A stretch of 64,000 bases of DNA, from positions 1,562,501-1,626,500 of the forward strand of contig NZ_BSEC01000001.1 in assembly GCF_027923385.1 (NCBI RefSeq). Reading direction: 5' to 3'. The notes below the pieces were generated by a model that was given only the letters and a program-made list of their open reading frames with translations, was not told the origin of the DNA and did not search any database. Shown piece by piece: positions 31,712 through 41,286 of this stretch (position 1 is its first letter; every line of letters starts with the position of its first letter). Source of the DNA: Methylocystis echinoides. GTDB taxonomy: Bacteria > Pseudomonadota > Alphaproteobacteria > Rhizobiales > Beijerinckiaceae. The translations under genes and the position numbers were made by a program.

Positions 31712-33219
31712 TGTTCGGGTTCGGGATTCTTACCGGCCTCACCTTTCTGCCGCTGGTTGGCGCCGCCTTTCTGCTGACGCAGAAGGGGGAGGATGAGGCG
31801 ACCCTGCGCAACATCCGCTGGGCGACCCTGCTGACGACGCTCGCGACCTTCGCGCTGTCGCTCTATGTGTGGGCGGGCTTCGATACGGCCAATCCGGCCT
31901 TCCAGTTCGTCGAGGAGAAGAACTGGTTCGGCTCCGGCCTCAGCTACAAGCTAGGCGTCGACGGCTTCTCCATGCCGCTCGTGCTGCTCACCACCTTCAT
32001 CATGCCCTTCGCGATTCTCGCCTCCTTCGAGTCGGTCACGAAGCGCGTGAAGGAATATATGATCGCCTTCCTCGTGCTCGAGACGCTGATGATCGGCGTC
32101 TTCTGCGCGCTGGATCTCGTGCTGTTCTACCTCTTCTTCGAGGGCGGCCTCATCCCGATGTTCCTCATCATCGGCATCTGGGGCGGCAAGCGGCGCGTCT
32201 ATGCGAGCTTCAAGTTCTTCCTCTACACGCTCGCCGGTTCGCTGCTGATGCTCATCGCGATCCTCGCGATGTACAATCACGCGCACACCACCGACATCGT
32301 GCAGCTGCTGAAGACCGACTTCCCGAAGGACATGCAGTTCTGGCTGTGGCTGGCCTTCTTCGCCTCCTTCGCGGTGAAGATGCCGATGTGGCCGGTGCAC
32401 ACCTGGCTGCCCGACGCGCACGTCGAGGCGCCGACGGCGGGCTCGGTCATTCTGGCGGCGATCCTGCTGAAGATGGGCGGCTACGGCTTCATCCGTTTCT
32501 CGCTGCCGATGTTCCCCGACGCCTCGGTGCATTTCGCGCCGCTGGTCTACGCCATGTCGGTGATCGCCATCGTTTACACCTCGCTGGTCGCGCTGGTGCA
32601 GGAGGACATCAAGAAGCTCATCGCCTATTCGTCCGTCGCCCACATGGGCTATGTGACCATGGGCCTCTTCACGATGAACCCGCAGGGCGTGCAGGGCGCG
32701 ATGTTCCAGATGATCTCGCACGGCTTCGTGTCGGGCGCGCTCTTCCTCTGCGTCGGCGTGATCTACGATCGCATGCACACGCGCGAGATCGCCGCCTATG
32801 GCGGCCTCGTGAACCGCATGCCGATCTACGCCTTCGTCTTCATGCTCTTCACCATGGCCAATGTCGGCCTGCCGGGCACGACGGGCTTCATCGGCGAGTT
32901 CCTGTCGCTCGCGGGCGCCTTCAAGGCCAACAGCTGGGTGGCGCTCATCGCGACGAGCGGCGTGATCTTCTCGGCGGCCTATGCGCTTTATCTCTACCGC
33001 CGCGTCGTCTTCGGCGCGCTGGAGAAGGCGAGCCTCATGAGCATGACCGATCTGACGCCGCGCGAGATCGCGATCTTCGCGCCGCTGATCGCGCTGACGC
33101 TCTATTACGGCGTGCTGCCGGGGCAGATCCTGTCCTCGACCCAGGCGTCGGTCGATCACCTCATCCAATCGCATACAGCCCTGCTCGATGCGGTGAAGCT
33201 CGCCGCCGCCGGCCACTGA
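31711..33219 (+). CDS. nuoM: NADH-quinone oxidoreductase subunit M
   Basis: A 502-residue antiporter-like subunit with about 14 membrane helices. The proton-channel residues are visible in LYFFFEG-type sequence ([16 protein letters not shown], with the key Glu), in [19 protein letters not shown] (key Lys just before) and in [12 protein letters not shown]. Length and order within the operon are standard. Starts on the last base of the nuoL stop. Confidence 0.97.
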
Positions 33220-33232
33220 CGGACTGCTGAAA

Positions 33233-34669
33233 ATGTCATTCCTCGCAGAACTCGGTCTTCATTTCCTTCCCGAGACCATCCTGGCCATCGGCGTGCTGGT
33301 GCTGATCCTCATCGGCGCCGCGCGCGGCGAACGGGGCTTCACGCTGGTCGACGAGATGGCCGTGGGCCTTCTCGGCCTCGCGGTGCTGGCCATCGTCCTG
33401 TCCACCAAGCAGGGCGACGCCACCGTCTTCGACGGCGCCTTCATCGATGACGGCTTCTCACGCTTCCTGAAGGTGCTGACGCTGATCGGCGCCATGGCGT
33501 CGATCCTGATGTCGGTCGACTGGCTCCAGCGCAACGGGCTCGAAAAGTTCGAATTTCCGGTGCTGATCATCCTTTCGACGCTCGGCATGATGCTGCTGAT
33601 CTCGGCGGACAATCTCATCGCGCTTTACCTCGGCCTCGAGCTGATGTCGCTGGCGCTCTATGTCATGGCCGCCTTCGCACGCGACGATGGCCGCTCCTCG
33701 GAAGCGGGTCTCAAATACTTTGTGCTGGGCGCGCTCTCCTCCGGCATGATGCTCTATGGCTCGTCGCTGCTCTATGGCTTCGCCGGCACCGTTTCCTTTG
33801 CGGGCATTGCGCAGGCTGTCACCGCGTCGCCGCCGGTCGGCGTGATCTTCGGCCTCGTCTTCGTGCTGGCCGGTCTCGCCTTCAAGATGTCCGCCGCGCC
33901 TTTCCATATGTGGACGCCGGACGTTTACGAAGGCGCGCCGACGCCGGTCACGGCCTTCTTCGCCTCGGCTGCCAAGATGGCGGCGGTCGCCATTACGGTC
34001 CGGGTCGTCATCACGGCCTTCCCGGCGATCACCACGCAATGGCGCCAGATCATCGTGTTCCTGGCCATCGCCTCGACGCTGCTCGGCTCCTTCGCCGCCA
34101 TCGGCCAGAACAACATCAAGCGACTGATGGCCTATTCGTCGATCGGCCACATGGGCTTCGCGCTGATCGGCCTCGCGGCCGGCACGGAAGCCGGCGTGCG
34201 CGGCGTGATCATCTATCTCGCGATCTATCTGGTGATGACGCTCGGCTCCTTCGCCGCGATTCTGGCGATGCGCATCGACAACCGGAACGTGGAGAACATC
34301 TCCGATCTCGCGGGCCTGTCACGCACCAACAGCCTGATGGCGTTCTTCCTCGCCATGCTGATGTTCTCGCTGGCCGGCATTCCGCCGCTGGCGGGCTTCT
34401 TCGCGAAATATTACGTGCTGCTCGCGGCCGTGGACGCCGGTCTTTATCCGCTCGCGGTCGTCGGCGTGCTGGCGAGCGCGGTGGCGGCCTTCTACTATCT
34501 GCGTGTGGTGAAGGTCATGTATTTCGACGAGCCGGCGCCGGGCTTCGACCGCTCGCCGCTCGCGATCCGAGCGGTGCTCGCCGTCTCGACGATCGCCATG
34601 CTCGGCTTCTGGCTCTACCCCGCGCCGATCATGGACGCGGCGGGCGTGGCCGCGAAGTCGCTGTTCTGA
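33233..34669 (+). CDS. nuoN: NADH-quinone oxidoreductase subunit N
   Basis: A 478-residue antiporter-like subunit completing the proton-pumping membrane arm. LYLGLELMSLALYVMAAF, FKMSAAPFHMWTPDVYEGAPT and MAYSSIGHMGFALIG are characteristic. Last nuo gene. birA follows after 13 bases with no terminator, so birA and RNase J are likely read from the same transcript. Confidence 0.97.
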   Translation: MSFLAELGLHFLPETILAIGVLVLILIGAARGERGFTLVDEMAVGLLGLAVLAIVLSTKQGDATVFDGAFIDDGFSRFLKVLTLIGAMASILMSVDWLQRNGLEKFEFPVLIILSTLGMMLLISADNLIALYLGLELMSLALYVMAAFARDDGRSSEAGLKYFVLGALSSGMMLYGSSLLYGFAGTVSFAGIAQAVTASPPVGVIFGLVFVLAGLAFKMSAAPFHMWTPDVYEGAPTPVTAFFASAAKMAAVAITVRVVITAFPAITTQWRQIIVFLAIASTLLGSFAAIGQNNIKRLMAYSSIGHMGFALIGLAAGTEAGVRGVIIYLAIYLVMTLGSFAAILAMRIDNRNVENISDLAGLSRTNSLMAFFLAMLMFSLAGIPPLAGFFAKYYVLLAAVDAGLYPLAVVGVLASAVAAFYYLRVVKVMYFDEPAPGFDRSPLAIRAVLAVSTIAMLGFWLYPAPIMDAAGVAAKSLF

Positions 34670-34682
34670 TGAGGGCGCGCGC

Positions 34683-35459
34683 GTGCAATTGGGTCTGATT
34701 GCGCGCGCGCAGGGTGTCCGGCTTCTCCGTCTCGACGAGGTCGACTCGACGAATGACGAAGCCCGGCGCCTGATCGAAACCGGAGAGCGGGGTCCGCTCT
34801 GGATTGTCGCCGCGCGCCAGACGAAGGGGCGCGGCCGTCTCGGGCGGGAATGGATTTCTCCCGCCGGCAATTTATATGCGAGCTTCGTGTTCGCCGATTT
34901 TCCGCAGACGCGGCTTGCGCCGCAACTCGGTTTCGTGACGGGCGTCGCCGCCATGCGCGCGCTGCGCGCCTCGGCGGGACAGGGAAATTTCAAATTGAAA
35001 TGGCCAAACGACATGCTTTTTGACGGCGCCAAGCTTGGCGGGATTCTGCTCGAAGGCGTCAACGGGGGAGCGACCCCCGTGGCGATCATCGGCATTGGCA
35101 TGAACATCGCCCATGCGCCCGCCGATCTGCCCTATCCCGCGCGCGCGCTCTCCGAGAGCGGCGCCGGGGCGCCGACAGCGGAGAGCGTTTTCTCCCATTT
35201 GACGGACGCCCTCTGTGAGGCGCTCGATCTCTGGCGGGCCGGAGAAGGTTTTGCCGCCATTCGCGACGAATGGCTGCGCAACGCGCAGGGGATCGGCGAA
35301 ACGATCCGCGTGGCGCTGAGCGGTGAAACCGTGGACGGCGTGTTCGACACCATCGACGCCTGCGGGCGACTTGTCCTCGAAACGAGCGGGGGCCCTCGCG
35401 TCATCGACGCCGGCGACGTGCTCGTCGGCCCGCGCGCAACCACGGGAGCGCGCGCATGA
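34683..35459 (+). CDS. birA: Biotin--[acetyl-CoA-carboxylase] ligase
   Basis: A 258-residue class II (catalytic-only) biotin protein ligase: there is no N-terminal HTH, so it cannot repress biotin genes as E. coli BirA does. The biotinyl-AMP loop is KGRGRLGREW near residue 45, followed by KWPNDMLFDGAKLGGIL near 105. It attaches biotin to carboxylase carrier domains. GTG start with GAGGG five to six bases upstream. Its stop overlaps the RNase J start (ATGA). A position after nuoN is common in alphaproteobacteria. Confidence 0.93.
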   Translation: MQLGLIARAQGVRLLRLDEVDSTNDEARRLIETGERGPLWIVAARQTKGRGRLGREWISPAGNLYASFVFADFPQTRLAPQLGFVTGVAAMRALRASAGQGNFKLKWPNDMLFDGAKLGGILLEGVNGGATPVAIIGIGMNIAHAPADLPYPARALSESGAGAPTAESVFSHLTDALCEALDLWRAGEGFAAIRDEWLRNAQGIGETIRVALSGETVDGVFDTIDACGRLVLETSGGPRVIDAGDVLVGPRATTGARA

Positions 35460-37129
35460 CGACGGCTCAGAACGCGGATTTCGTCTTTGTGCCGTTTGGC
35501 GGCGTCGGCGAGATCGGCATGAATCTCGCGCTTTACGGCTATGGCCCGCCGCGCGCGCGCAAATGGCTGATGGTCGATTGCGGCCTCGGTTTTCCCGGTT
35601 CCGATCTGCCCGGCATCGACGTCGTCTATCCGGACATCGCCTTTGTCGAGAAGATCGCCAAGGATCTCGTCGCCATCTGCATCACCCATGCGCATGAGGA
35701 CCACATTGGCGCGCTGGTGACGCTCTGGCCCAAGCTCAAATGCAAGGTCTTCGCGACGCCCTTCGCCGCAGGCCTTCTCGAAGTGAAGCGCCTCAACGAG
35801 CCGGGCGCGCCGAAGATCGACATTCGCACGGTGAACGCGGGCGCGGTGCTCGATCTCGATCCCTTCCGCGTCGAATATATCGCCGTCGCGCATTCCATCC
35901 CCGAGGCCAATGCGCTCGCCATTCGCACGCCGCTCGGCACGGCGCTGCATACCGGCGACTGGAAGATCGATCCGGAGCCGGGAGTCGGCAATCGCATCGA
36001 CGAAGCGCGGCTGCGCGCGCTGGGTGATGAAGGCGTCGACGTCCTCATCTGCGACTCCACCAATATCCTGCGCGAAGGCGACAGTTTCTCGGAGAGCGAC
36101 GTGGCGCGCGTGCTGCGCCCGCTCATCGCCGAGGCGACGGGCCGCGTGCTGATCACCACTTTCGCCTCCAATGTCGCGCGGCTGCGCGCCATTGCGGAAG
36201 CCGCGCAGGCTTGCGGGCGCACGGTGGTCGTGGCCGGGCGCGCCATGGATCGCGTCGTGCAGGTGGCGCGCGAATGCGGCTATCTCGACGGCGTTCCGGG
36301 CTTCCATTCGCCGGACATGCTCCCCAATCTGCCGCGCGAGCGCACCGTGGTCATCGCCACGGGCAGTCAGGGCGAGCCGCGCGCCGCCATGATGCGCGCG
36401 TCGCTGAACGATCATCCGTGGATCAAGCTCGGGCAGGGCGACCGGGTGATCTTTTCTTCGCGCACCATTCCGGGAAATGCGCGCGACGTGCATCGCATCA
36501 TCAATAATCTCTGCAATCTCGGCGTCGAGGTCATCACCGACCACGATCATCTCGTGCATTGTTCCGGCCACCCGCGCCGCGGCGAGGTCGCGCAGATGTA
36601 TGACTGGGTGCGGCCGAAGAGCGCCGTGCCGGTGCATGGCGAGGCGCATCACCTCACCCAGCATGTGGCTTTCGCCAAATCGCGCGGCGTCCAGCATGTC
36701 GTGTCGGCGCGGGATGGCGACATGGTGCAGCTGGCGCCGGGGCCCATCGCCACGATCAATCAGGTGCCGCATGGACGTCTTCTGAAGGATGGCGACGTCG
36801 TCATCAGCGAGGATGACGGCGCCGTGCGCGAGCGCAACAAGCTGGCCTTCGCCGGCGTGATCTCCATCGCCCTCGCGGTGGACAAGAAGGGCGACCTTGT
36901 CGGCGATCCCGATGTCGTTTTCGCGGGCCTGCCGAAGAAGGGCAAGTTCGGCGAGGATATGGGCGAGGTCGTGGACGAGGCGCTGTTTGCGACCTTCGAG
37001 GGCCTCCCCCGCGCTCGCCGCCGCGACGCCGACGCCGTGTCCACGGCGATCGAGCGCTCGGTGCGCGGCGCAGTCAGTTCGGTCTGGGGCAAGAAGCCCA
37101 TCGTGCATGTGATGGTGGTGTCGGCGTAA
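35456..37129 (+). CDS. rnj: Ribonuclease J
   Basis: A 557-residue metallo-beta-lactamase/beta-CASP RNase with both endonuclease and 5' exonuclease activity in known members; it matures and degrades RNA in bacteria that may also have RNase E. The zinc motif HAHEDH is at residues 78-83, with the later ligands in VAHSIPE and the LHTGDWKID strand. The beta-CASP region contains ATGSQGEP and the SSRTIPGN and VHGEAHH motifs near the end. It overlaps birA by four bases. Confidence 0.95.
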   Translation: MTTAQNADFVFVPFGGVGEIGMNLALYGYGPPRARKWLMVDCGLGFPGSDLPGIDVVYPDIAFVEKIAKDLVAICITHAHEDHIGALVTLWPKLKCKVFATPFAAGLLEVKRLNEPGAPKIDIRTVNAGAVLDLDPFRVEYIAVAHSIPEANALAIRTPLGTALHTGDWKIDPEPGVGNRIDEARLRALGDEGVDVLICDSTNILREGDSFSESDVARVLRPLIAEATGRVLITTFASNVARLRAIAEAAQACGRTVVVAGRAMDRVVQVARECGYLDGVPGFHSPDMLPNLPRERTVVIATGSQGEPRAAMMRASLNDHPWIKLGQGDRVIFSSRTIPGNARDVHRIINNLCNLGVEVITDHDHLVHCSGHPRRGEVAQMYDWVRPKSAVPVHGEAHHLTQHVAFAKSRGVQHVVSARDGDMVQLAPGPIATINQVPHGRLLKDGDVVISEDDGAVRERNKLAFAGVISIALAVDKKGDLVGDPDVVFAGLPKKGKFGEDMGEVVDEALFATFEGLPRARRRDADAVSTAIERSVRGAVSSVWGKKPIVHVMVVSA

Positions 37130-37147
37130 GGCTGAGTTGGGCGGCAA

Positions 37148-37236
37148 GGCCCCCTCCCTGACCCTCGCCCGCTCCGCGGGAGAGGGGACGCTCATGATCG
37201 GCATCGCCGGTGAGAGCGACGGTCTGCCCTCTCCCC
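37148..37236. repeat. Palindromic intergenic repeat, family B, copy 2
   Basis: The arm at 37148-37187 (GGCCCCCTCCCTGACC... ending GCGGGAGAGGGG) matches the family B copy at 18751 with few changes, and the start of the opposite arm (CTGCCCTCTCCCC) is at 37224-37236. The second arm is cut short where the family A repeat begins nearby. Located just after the RNase J gene. Confidence 0.75.
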
Positions 37237-37263
37237 TTGAAGCCCCCGTCAGGAGGCGCAGCC

Positions 37264-37325
37264 GACGAAGCAATCCAGAGCCGTAAGCGCGGTTCTGGAT
37301 TGCTTCGCTCCGCTCGCAATGACGG
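37264..37325. repeat. Palindromic repeat, family A, copy 2
   Basis: Contains the inner arms CGAAGCAATCCAG (37266-37278) and CTGGATTGCTTCG (37295-37307) and the right outer arm CTCGCAATGACGG, but the left outer arm is missing. It directly follows a truncated family B element. The 318 bases between RNase J and the methyltransferase hold only these two elements and the short upstream region of the methyltransferase. Confidence 0.8.
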
Positions 37326-37447
37326 CGGAAGGTTCCGTCTCACAACGAAGCGGGGGCGGGCCGCCGAAAGGGCTCCGCAAAACGGCGGTCACCCTCGCGA
37401 TTTCCGCCTCCCTTCGCTAAACTCCCGCCGGGCAGCGCGAGTCGGGC

Positions 37448-38599
37448 ATGAGCGGGAAACCTTGCTTTTATGAGTTCTTCGCCGGCGGCGGCATGGCCCG
37501 GGCCGGGCTCGGACCGGGCTGGCGGTGCCTGTTCGCCAATGATTTCGATGCGAAGAAAGCCGCGAGCTACCGCGAGAACTGGGGCGGCGACGTTCTGCAT
37601 GTCGGCGACGTGGCGCAGGTCACGACCGCGCAACTGCCCGGCTGCGCCGATCTCGCCTGGGCGTCGTTTCCCTGTCAGGATCTCTCGCTCGCCGGCGTCG
37701 GCGCGGGGCTGAAGGGCGGGCGTTCGGGCAGTTTCTGGCCGTTCTGGGAACTGATGAAAGCCCTGCGGCGCGAAGGCCGCGCGCCAAGAACCATCGTCCT
37801 CGAAAATGTCTGCGGCGCGCTCACATCGCATGGCGGCAAGGATTTCGAAGCCATTTGCCGCGCGCTTGCGGGCGAGAACTATCGTTTCGGCGCGCTGGTG
37901 ATCGACGCCGCGCAGTTCGTGCCGCAGTCCCGGCCCCGCCTGTTCATCGTCGCCGTGCGCGAGGATGTTCAGACGCCGGCGTCGCTTGTGGCGGGTGAGC
38001 CGGCGGCCGACTCGCCTTTCGTCTCACGCGCGCTGCGGGTCTCCCATGCGCAATTGCCGGAAGAGATCGCCGCTCATTGCCTCTGGTGGCGCCTGCCGAC
38101 GCCGCCGCTTCGCAACACCCATCTGTCTCATCTCGTTCTCGACGCGCCGGCGGATGTGTCGTGGCGGTCACATGATGAAACGCAGGCGCTGATCGACATG
38201 ATGAGCGCTGCCAACCTCGCCAAGATCGACGCCGCCCTGCGCGCGGGGCGCCGAATTGTCGGAACGCTCTATCGTCGAACGCGCTGGCAGGACGGCGTGA
38301 AGGTGCAGCGCGCGGAAGCGCGGTTTGATGATCTGGCGGGATGTCTGCGCACGCCGGCGGGTGGCTCCAGCCGTCAGTTCGTGCTCGTCGTTGAAAAGGG
38401 CAGGGTGCGCGCGCGGCTCATGTCGGCGCGCGAAACGGCGCGGCTCATGGGGCTTCCCGACGATTACCGCCTGCCCGAGAAATACAACGACGCCTATCAC
38501 CTTACCGGCGATGGCGTTGTCGTTCCCGTCGTGCGGCACATTGCGGCGCATCTGCTCGAGCCGCTGCTCAACCGCGGGCGCGTGCGCGAAGCGGCGTAA
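37448..38599 (+). CDS. DNA (cytosine-5) methyltransferase
   Basis: A 383-residue C5-methyltransferase that adds a methyl group to cytosine in a short DNA motif. Motif I is FFAGGGMARAG (residues 10-20), motif IV PCQDLSLAG with catalytic Cys76, motif VI ENVCGAL near 116, and motifs IX-X are in the C-terminal part (MGLPDDYRLP, then GDGVVVPVVRHIAAHLLEPLL, seen as GDGVVVPVV). The recognition sequence cannot be read off. It lies three bases before vsr. No restriction endonuclease gene is adjacent, so it may be an orphan. Confidence 0.92.
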   Translation: MSGKPCFYEFFAGGGMARAGLGPGWRCLFANDFDAKKAASYRENWGGDVLHVGDVAQVTTAQLPGCADLAWASFPCQDLSLAGVGAGLKGGRSGSFWPFWELMKALRREGRAPRTIVLENVCGALTSHGGKDFEAICRALAGENYRFGALVIDAAQFVPQSRPRLFIVAVREDVQTPASLVAGEPAADSPFVSRALRVSHAQLPEEIAAHCLWWRLPTPPLRNTHLSHLVLDAPADVSWRSHDETQALIDMMSAANLAKIDAALRAGRRIVGTLYRRTRWQDGVKVQRAEARFDDLAGCLRTPAGGSSRQFVLVVEKGRVRARLMSARETARLMGLPDDYRLPEKYNDAYHLTGDGVVVPVVRHIAAHLLEPLLNRGRVREAA

Positions 38600-38602
38600 G
38601 GC

Positions 38603-39022
38603 ATGAAGGCGTCCGTCGATCCGCAACGCTCCGCCACCATGCGCGCCGTCAAATCGCGCGACACCTCGCCCGAGCTCGCCGTGCGCGCGCTGTTGCGTGG
38701 TTTCGCGCCGGGCTATCGGCTGCATCGCAAGGATGTGCCCGGCAATCCCGATATCGCCTATCCCGGGCGCAAGCAGGCGATCTTCGTGCATGGCTGTTTC
38801 TGGCATGGGCATGATTGCGCGCGCGGGGCCCGCATGCCCAAGGCCAACGCCGATTACTGGCGCGCCAAGATCGCGCGCAATCGCGCCCGCGACAGAGCCC
38901 ATTGCGAGACGCTGGCCGCGCTCGGCTGGCGCGCGCTCGTCATCTGGGAGTGCGAATTGAAGGACCAGGCGGCGCTTGAGAAAAAGCTGCGCGAATTTGT
39001 TTTGTTTTCAAACAAAAATTGA
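38603..39022 (+). CDS. vsr: Very short patch repair endonuclease Vsr
   Basis: A 139-residue T:G mismatch endonuclease that repairs deamination of 5-methylcytosine, hence its pairing with the methyltransferase gene. The N-terminal MRAVKSRDTSPELAVR, the catalytic Asp in NPDIAYPGR and the FVHGCFWHGHDC zinc/active-site segment are typical. The last codons (KLREFVLFSNKN) are AT-rich, and contain a small palindrome TTTTGTTT-TC-AAACAAAA at 39000-39017. Presence of Vsr implies that the neighbouring enzyme methylates cytosine in vivo. Confidence 0.93.
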   Translation: MKASVDPQRSATMRAVKSRDTSPELAVRALLRGFAPGYRLHRKDVPGNPDIAYPGRKQAIFVHGCFWHGHDCARGARMPKANADYWRAKIARNRARDRAHCETLAALGWRALVIWECELKDQAALEKKLREFVLFSNKN

Positions 39023-39125
39023 TTGCCAACATACGGCGTCGACTAATGACGATCGTCAATCCTGTGCGAAATGCGGCCACGCGCCTGATATGTTCTTCTC
39101 CTACCGTTTTTTCGGGAGGAGGGCC

Positions 39126-39452
39126 ATGTTCGTTGTATCGTCGACCGTATATGGCATCAGCCAGAGAATGCTCGCCTATGACCGCATGTCCGACGCCATG
39201 GCGCGCGCCGCCGCCGCGCCGGGCACAGAGGCCGATAAATCCCATATCTACAGGGTGCCGGTGAACGACACACGCGCGGCGGTTTCCGCTGTCAGCGCGG
39301 GCAAGGGCGTTTACGTCGACGTCGTCGCGCAGCCGGCGATGGCGGCCGCGGCGGCGGAGCCAAGCGCCGGAGAGCGCGGCGCGGAAACCGCGAAGGCGCA
39401 ACTGCTCGCCGCGATGATGCAGGACCCCGGCGATGTCGCCGGCGCAAAATGA
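39126..39452 (+). CDS. Small protein of unknown function
   Basis: A 108-residue protein, mostly helical in appearance and Ala-rich in the second half (QPAMAAAAAEPSAGERGAE). I recognise no domain. The start is chosen for a strong ribosome binding site, GGAGGAGGG, six to eight bases upstream; the in-frame sequence before it lacks one. There is no signal peptide or clear membrane helix. The 100 bases upstream are less GC-rich than average and could hold a promoter. It is followed by the efp terminator from the opposite strand. Confidence 0.6.
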   Translation: MFVVSSTVYGISQRMLAYDRMSDAMARAAAAPGTEADKSHIYRVPVNDTRAAVSAVSAGKGVYVDVVAQPAMAAAAAEPSAGERGAETAKAQLLAAMMQDPGDVAGAK

Positions 39453-39481
39453 AAAGCCGCCGGGGCGTCCCTCGGCGGCTT
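39445..39481 (-). terminator. Intrinsic terminator of efp
   Basis: A 9-bp stem (AAGCCGCCG at 39454-39462, CGGCGGCTT at 39473-39481) with a 10-base loop; on the minus strand it is followed by CTTTTCATTTT. It lies 36 bases beyond the efp stop and just after the stop of the convergent small gene. Confidence 0.85.
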
Positions 39482-39517
39482 ACAGCAGGCGTCGCGCAGC
39501 AGGCGTCGTGAAAGCGA

Positions 39518-40087
39518 TCAGTCCTTGGCGCGCTCGACATAGCCGCCGTCTTCCGTCTGGATGACGACACGCGTGCCGGTCTGGATGTGCGGCGGCACCA
39601 TGACGCGGGCGCCGTTGGAGAGCTTCGCGGGCTTGTAGGAGGAGGACGCCGTCTGGCCCTTCATGGCCGGTTCGGTCTCGACGATCTCCAGCGTCACGCG
39701 CTGCGGGAGCTGGATCGCCACGCACTGGCCATTGAACATGGAGAGGATGCACTGCATGCCCTCCTGAAGCCACTGCGCCTGATCGCCGATGACGTCGCCC
39801 TGAACCGCGACCTGCTCATAGCTGGCCTGGTTCATGAAGTGATAGCCGTCGTCGTCGTTGTAGAGGAAGCTGAAATCCTGGTCCTCGACGAAGGCGCGCT
39901 CGACCTGCTCGGTCGTCTTGTAGCGGTCGGAGACCTTCACGCCGTCCGAGAGGCGGCGCATGTCGATCTGGGTCGTGGGCGTGCCCTTGCCCGGGAAAAA
40001 GCTTTCCGCGGTGAGCACGACATAAAGATTGCCGTCCTCACGCTCAATGATATTGCCCTTGCGGATCGAGCTGGCGATGACTTTCAC
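39518..40087 (-). CDS. efp: Translation elongation factor P
   Basis: EF-P of 189 residues, three OB-type domains, which enters the ribosome E site and relieves stalling at polyproline. Lys34 in SFFPGKGTP sits at the tip of domain I, the position modified by beta-lysylation in E. coli. Both modifying enzymes, EpmA and EpmB, are encoded within 3 kb, so this protein is very likely lysylated. It is transcribed away from epmA across a 146-base divergent region. Confidence 0.96.
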   Translation of the reverse strand: MKVIASSIRKGNIIEREDGNLYVVLTAESFFPGKGTPTTQIDMRRLSDGVKVSDRYKTTEQVERAFVEDQDFSFLYNDDDGYHFMNQASYEQVAVQGDVIGDQAQWLQEGMQCILSMFNGQCVAIQLPQRVTLEIVETEPAMKGQTASSSYKPAKLSNGARVMVPPHIQTGTRVVIQTEDGGYVERAKD

Positions 40088-40233
40088 AGGTTTGTTCCTT
40101 CATTGCCGGCGTCGCGCCGGCTCGCGTTCATTGCCCGCCTCTGCCGGGCTGGTCTATGAACGGGGTAAGATCATATTTCGCGCGCGCCGGCAATTCCCGC
40201 CGCTGGAGCACGGACCGCGCTCAGGGAGGTTCA

Positions 40234-41277
40234 ATGACGCGTTCTTCGCCCTGGTGGGCACGCGATGTTTACGCTGATCGCAAGCCATTTCTCAAGGCGC
40301 GCAGCGCCATAACGGCGGCGACGCGGCGATTTTTCGCGTCAGAAGGCTTCACGGAGGTCGAAACGGCCGCGCTTCAGGCGTCGGGAGGAAATGAGACGCA
40401 TCTTTCCGCCTTTTCGACCGAACTGATCGGACAGGACGACGCCCGCAGCCGTCTCTATCTCCATACCTCCCCCGAATTCGCCTGCAAGAAGCTCCTAGCC
40501 GCCGGCGAGGAGCGGATTTTCACCTTCGCGCGGGTGTTCCGCAATCGCGAGCGCTCGGCGCTGCATCACCCGGAATTCACCATGCTCGAATGGTATCGCG
40601 CGGGCGAGCCGACCCTGCGCGTCTATGAGGACTGCGCCGGGCTGATGGCGGCGGCGGCGAAGGCGGCCGGGGCCAGCGATTTCAGCTGGCGCGGACGCGT
40701 CTGCGATCCCTTTGCGGAACCCGAGATTGTCTCCGTCTGCGAGGCCTTCGGGATTCACGCCAGCATCGATCTGGAAGCCCTGCTCGGCGACCGCGACGGC
40801 CTCGCGGCGGCGGCGGCGCAGGACGGGATTCGCGTGGCGCCGGACGACACCTGGTCCGACCTCTTCAGCAAGATCCTCACTGAAAAAGTCGAAAGCCGGC
40901 TGGGAAGCGAGCGGGCGACGCTGCTCGTCGACTACCCGCTCAGCGAAGCGGCGCTGGCGCGCCCGAGCGAGCAGGACGCGCGCTTCGCGGATCGTTTCGA
41001 ACTTTATATGTGTGGGGTGGAGGTGGCCAACGGCTTTGCCGAACTGACGGACCCGGTCGAGCAGCGCCGTCGTTTCGAAGCGCAGATGACGGAAAAGGCG
41101 CGCATTTACGGCGAGCGCTATCCAATCGACGAGGATTTCCTGGCGGCGCTGTCCGCCATGCCGCCGGCGTCGGGCGTGGCGCTCGGCTTCGACCGGCTCG
41201 TCATGCTCGCCACAGGGGCCGAGCGGATCGAGCAGGTGCTCTGGACGCCCGTCGTGGAGCGGGGCGCCGGCGTCTGA
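40234..41277 (+). CDS. epmA: EF-P--(R)-beta-lysine ligase EpmA
   Basis: A 347-residue class II lysyl-tRNA synthetase paralogue without the anticodon-binding domain. It activates (R)-beta-lysine and attaches it to EF-P Lys34. Class II motif 2 is FRNRERSALHHPEFTMLEW near residue 105 (FRNRERSALHHPEF) and motif 3 is GVALGFDRLVML near the end. ATG at 40234 is preferred to upstream starts because GGGAGG lies directly before it and conserved sequence begins there. Divergent from efp. Confidence 0.93.
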   Translation: MTRSSPWWARDVYADRKPFLKARSAITAATRRFFASEGFTEVETAALQASGGNETHLSAFSTELIGQDDARSRLYLHTSPEFACKKLLAAGEERIFTFARVFRNRERSALHHPEFTMLEWYRAGEPTLRVYEDCAGLMAAAAKAAGASDFSWRGRVCDPFAEPEIVSVCEAFGIHASIDLEALLGDRDGLAAAAAQDGIRVAPDDTWSDLFSKILTEKVESRLGSERATLLVDYPLSEAALARPSEQDARFADRFELYMCGVEVANGFAELTDPVEQRRRFEAQMTEKARIYGERYPIDEDFLAALSAMPPASGVALGFDRLVMLATGAERIEQVLWTPVVERGAGV

Positions 41278-41286
41278 GCCGCTGCT

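Noticed and set aside
37448..39452. A multi-gene defence island around the methyltransferase
   Set aside because: Only methyltransferase and Vsr are recognisable; flanking genes are housekeeping (RNase J, EF-P), and the caspase-like gene is 25 kb away.
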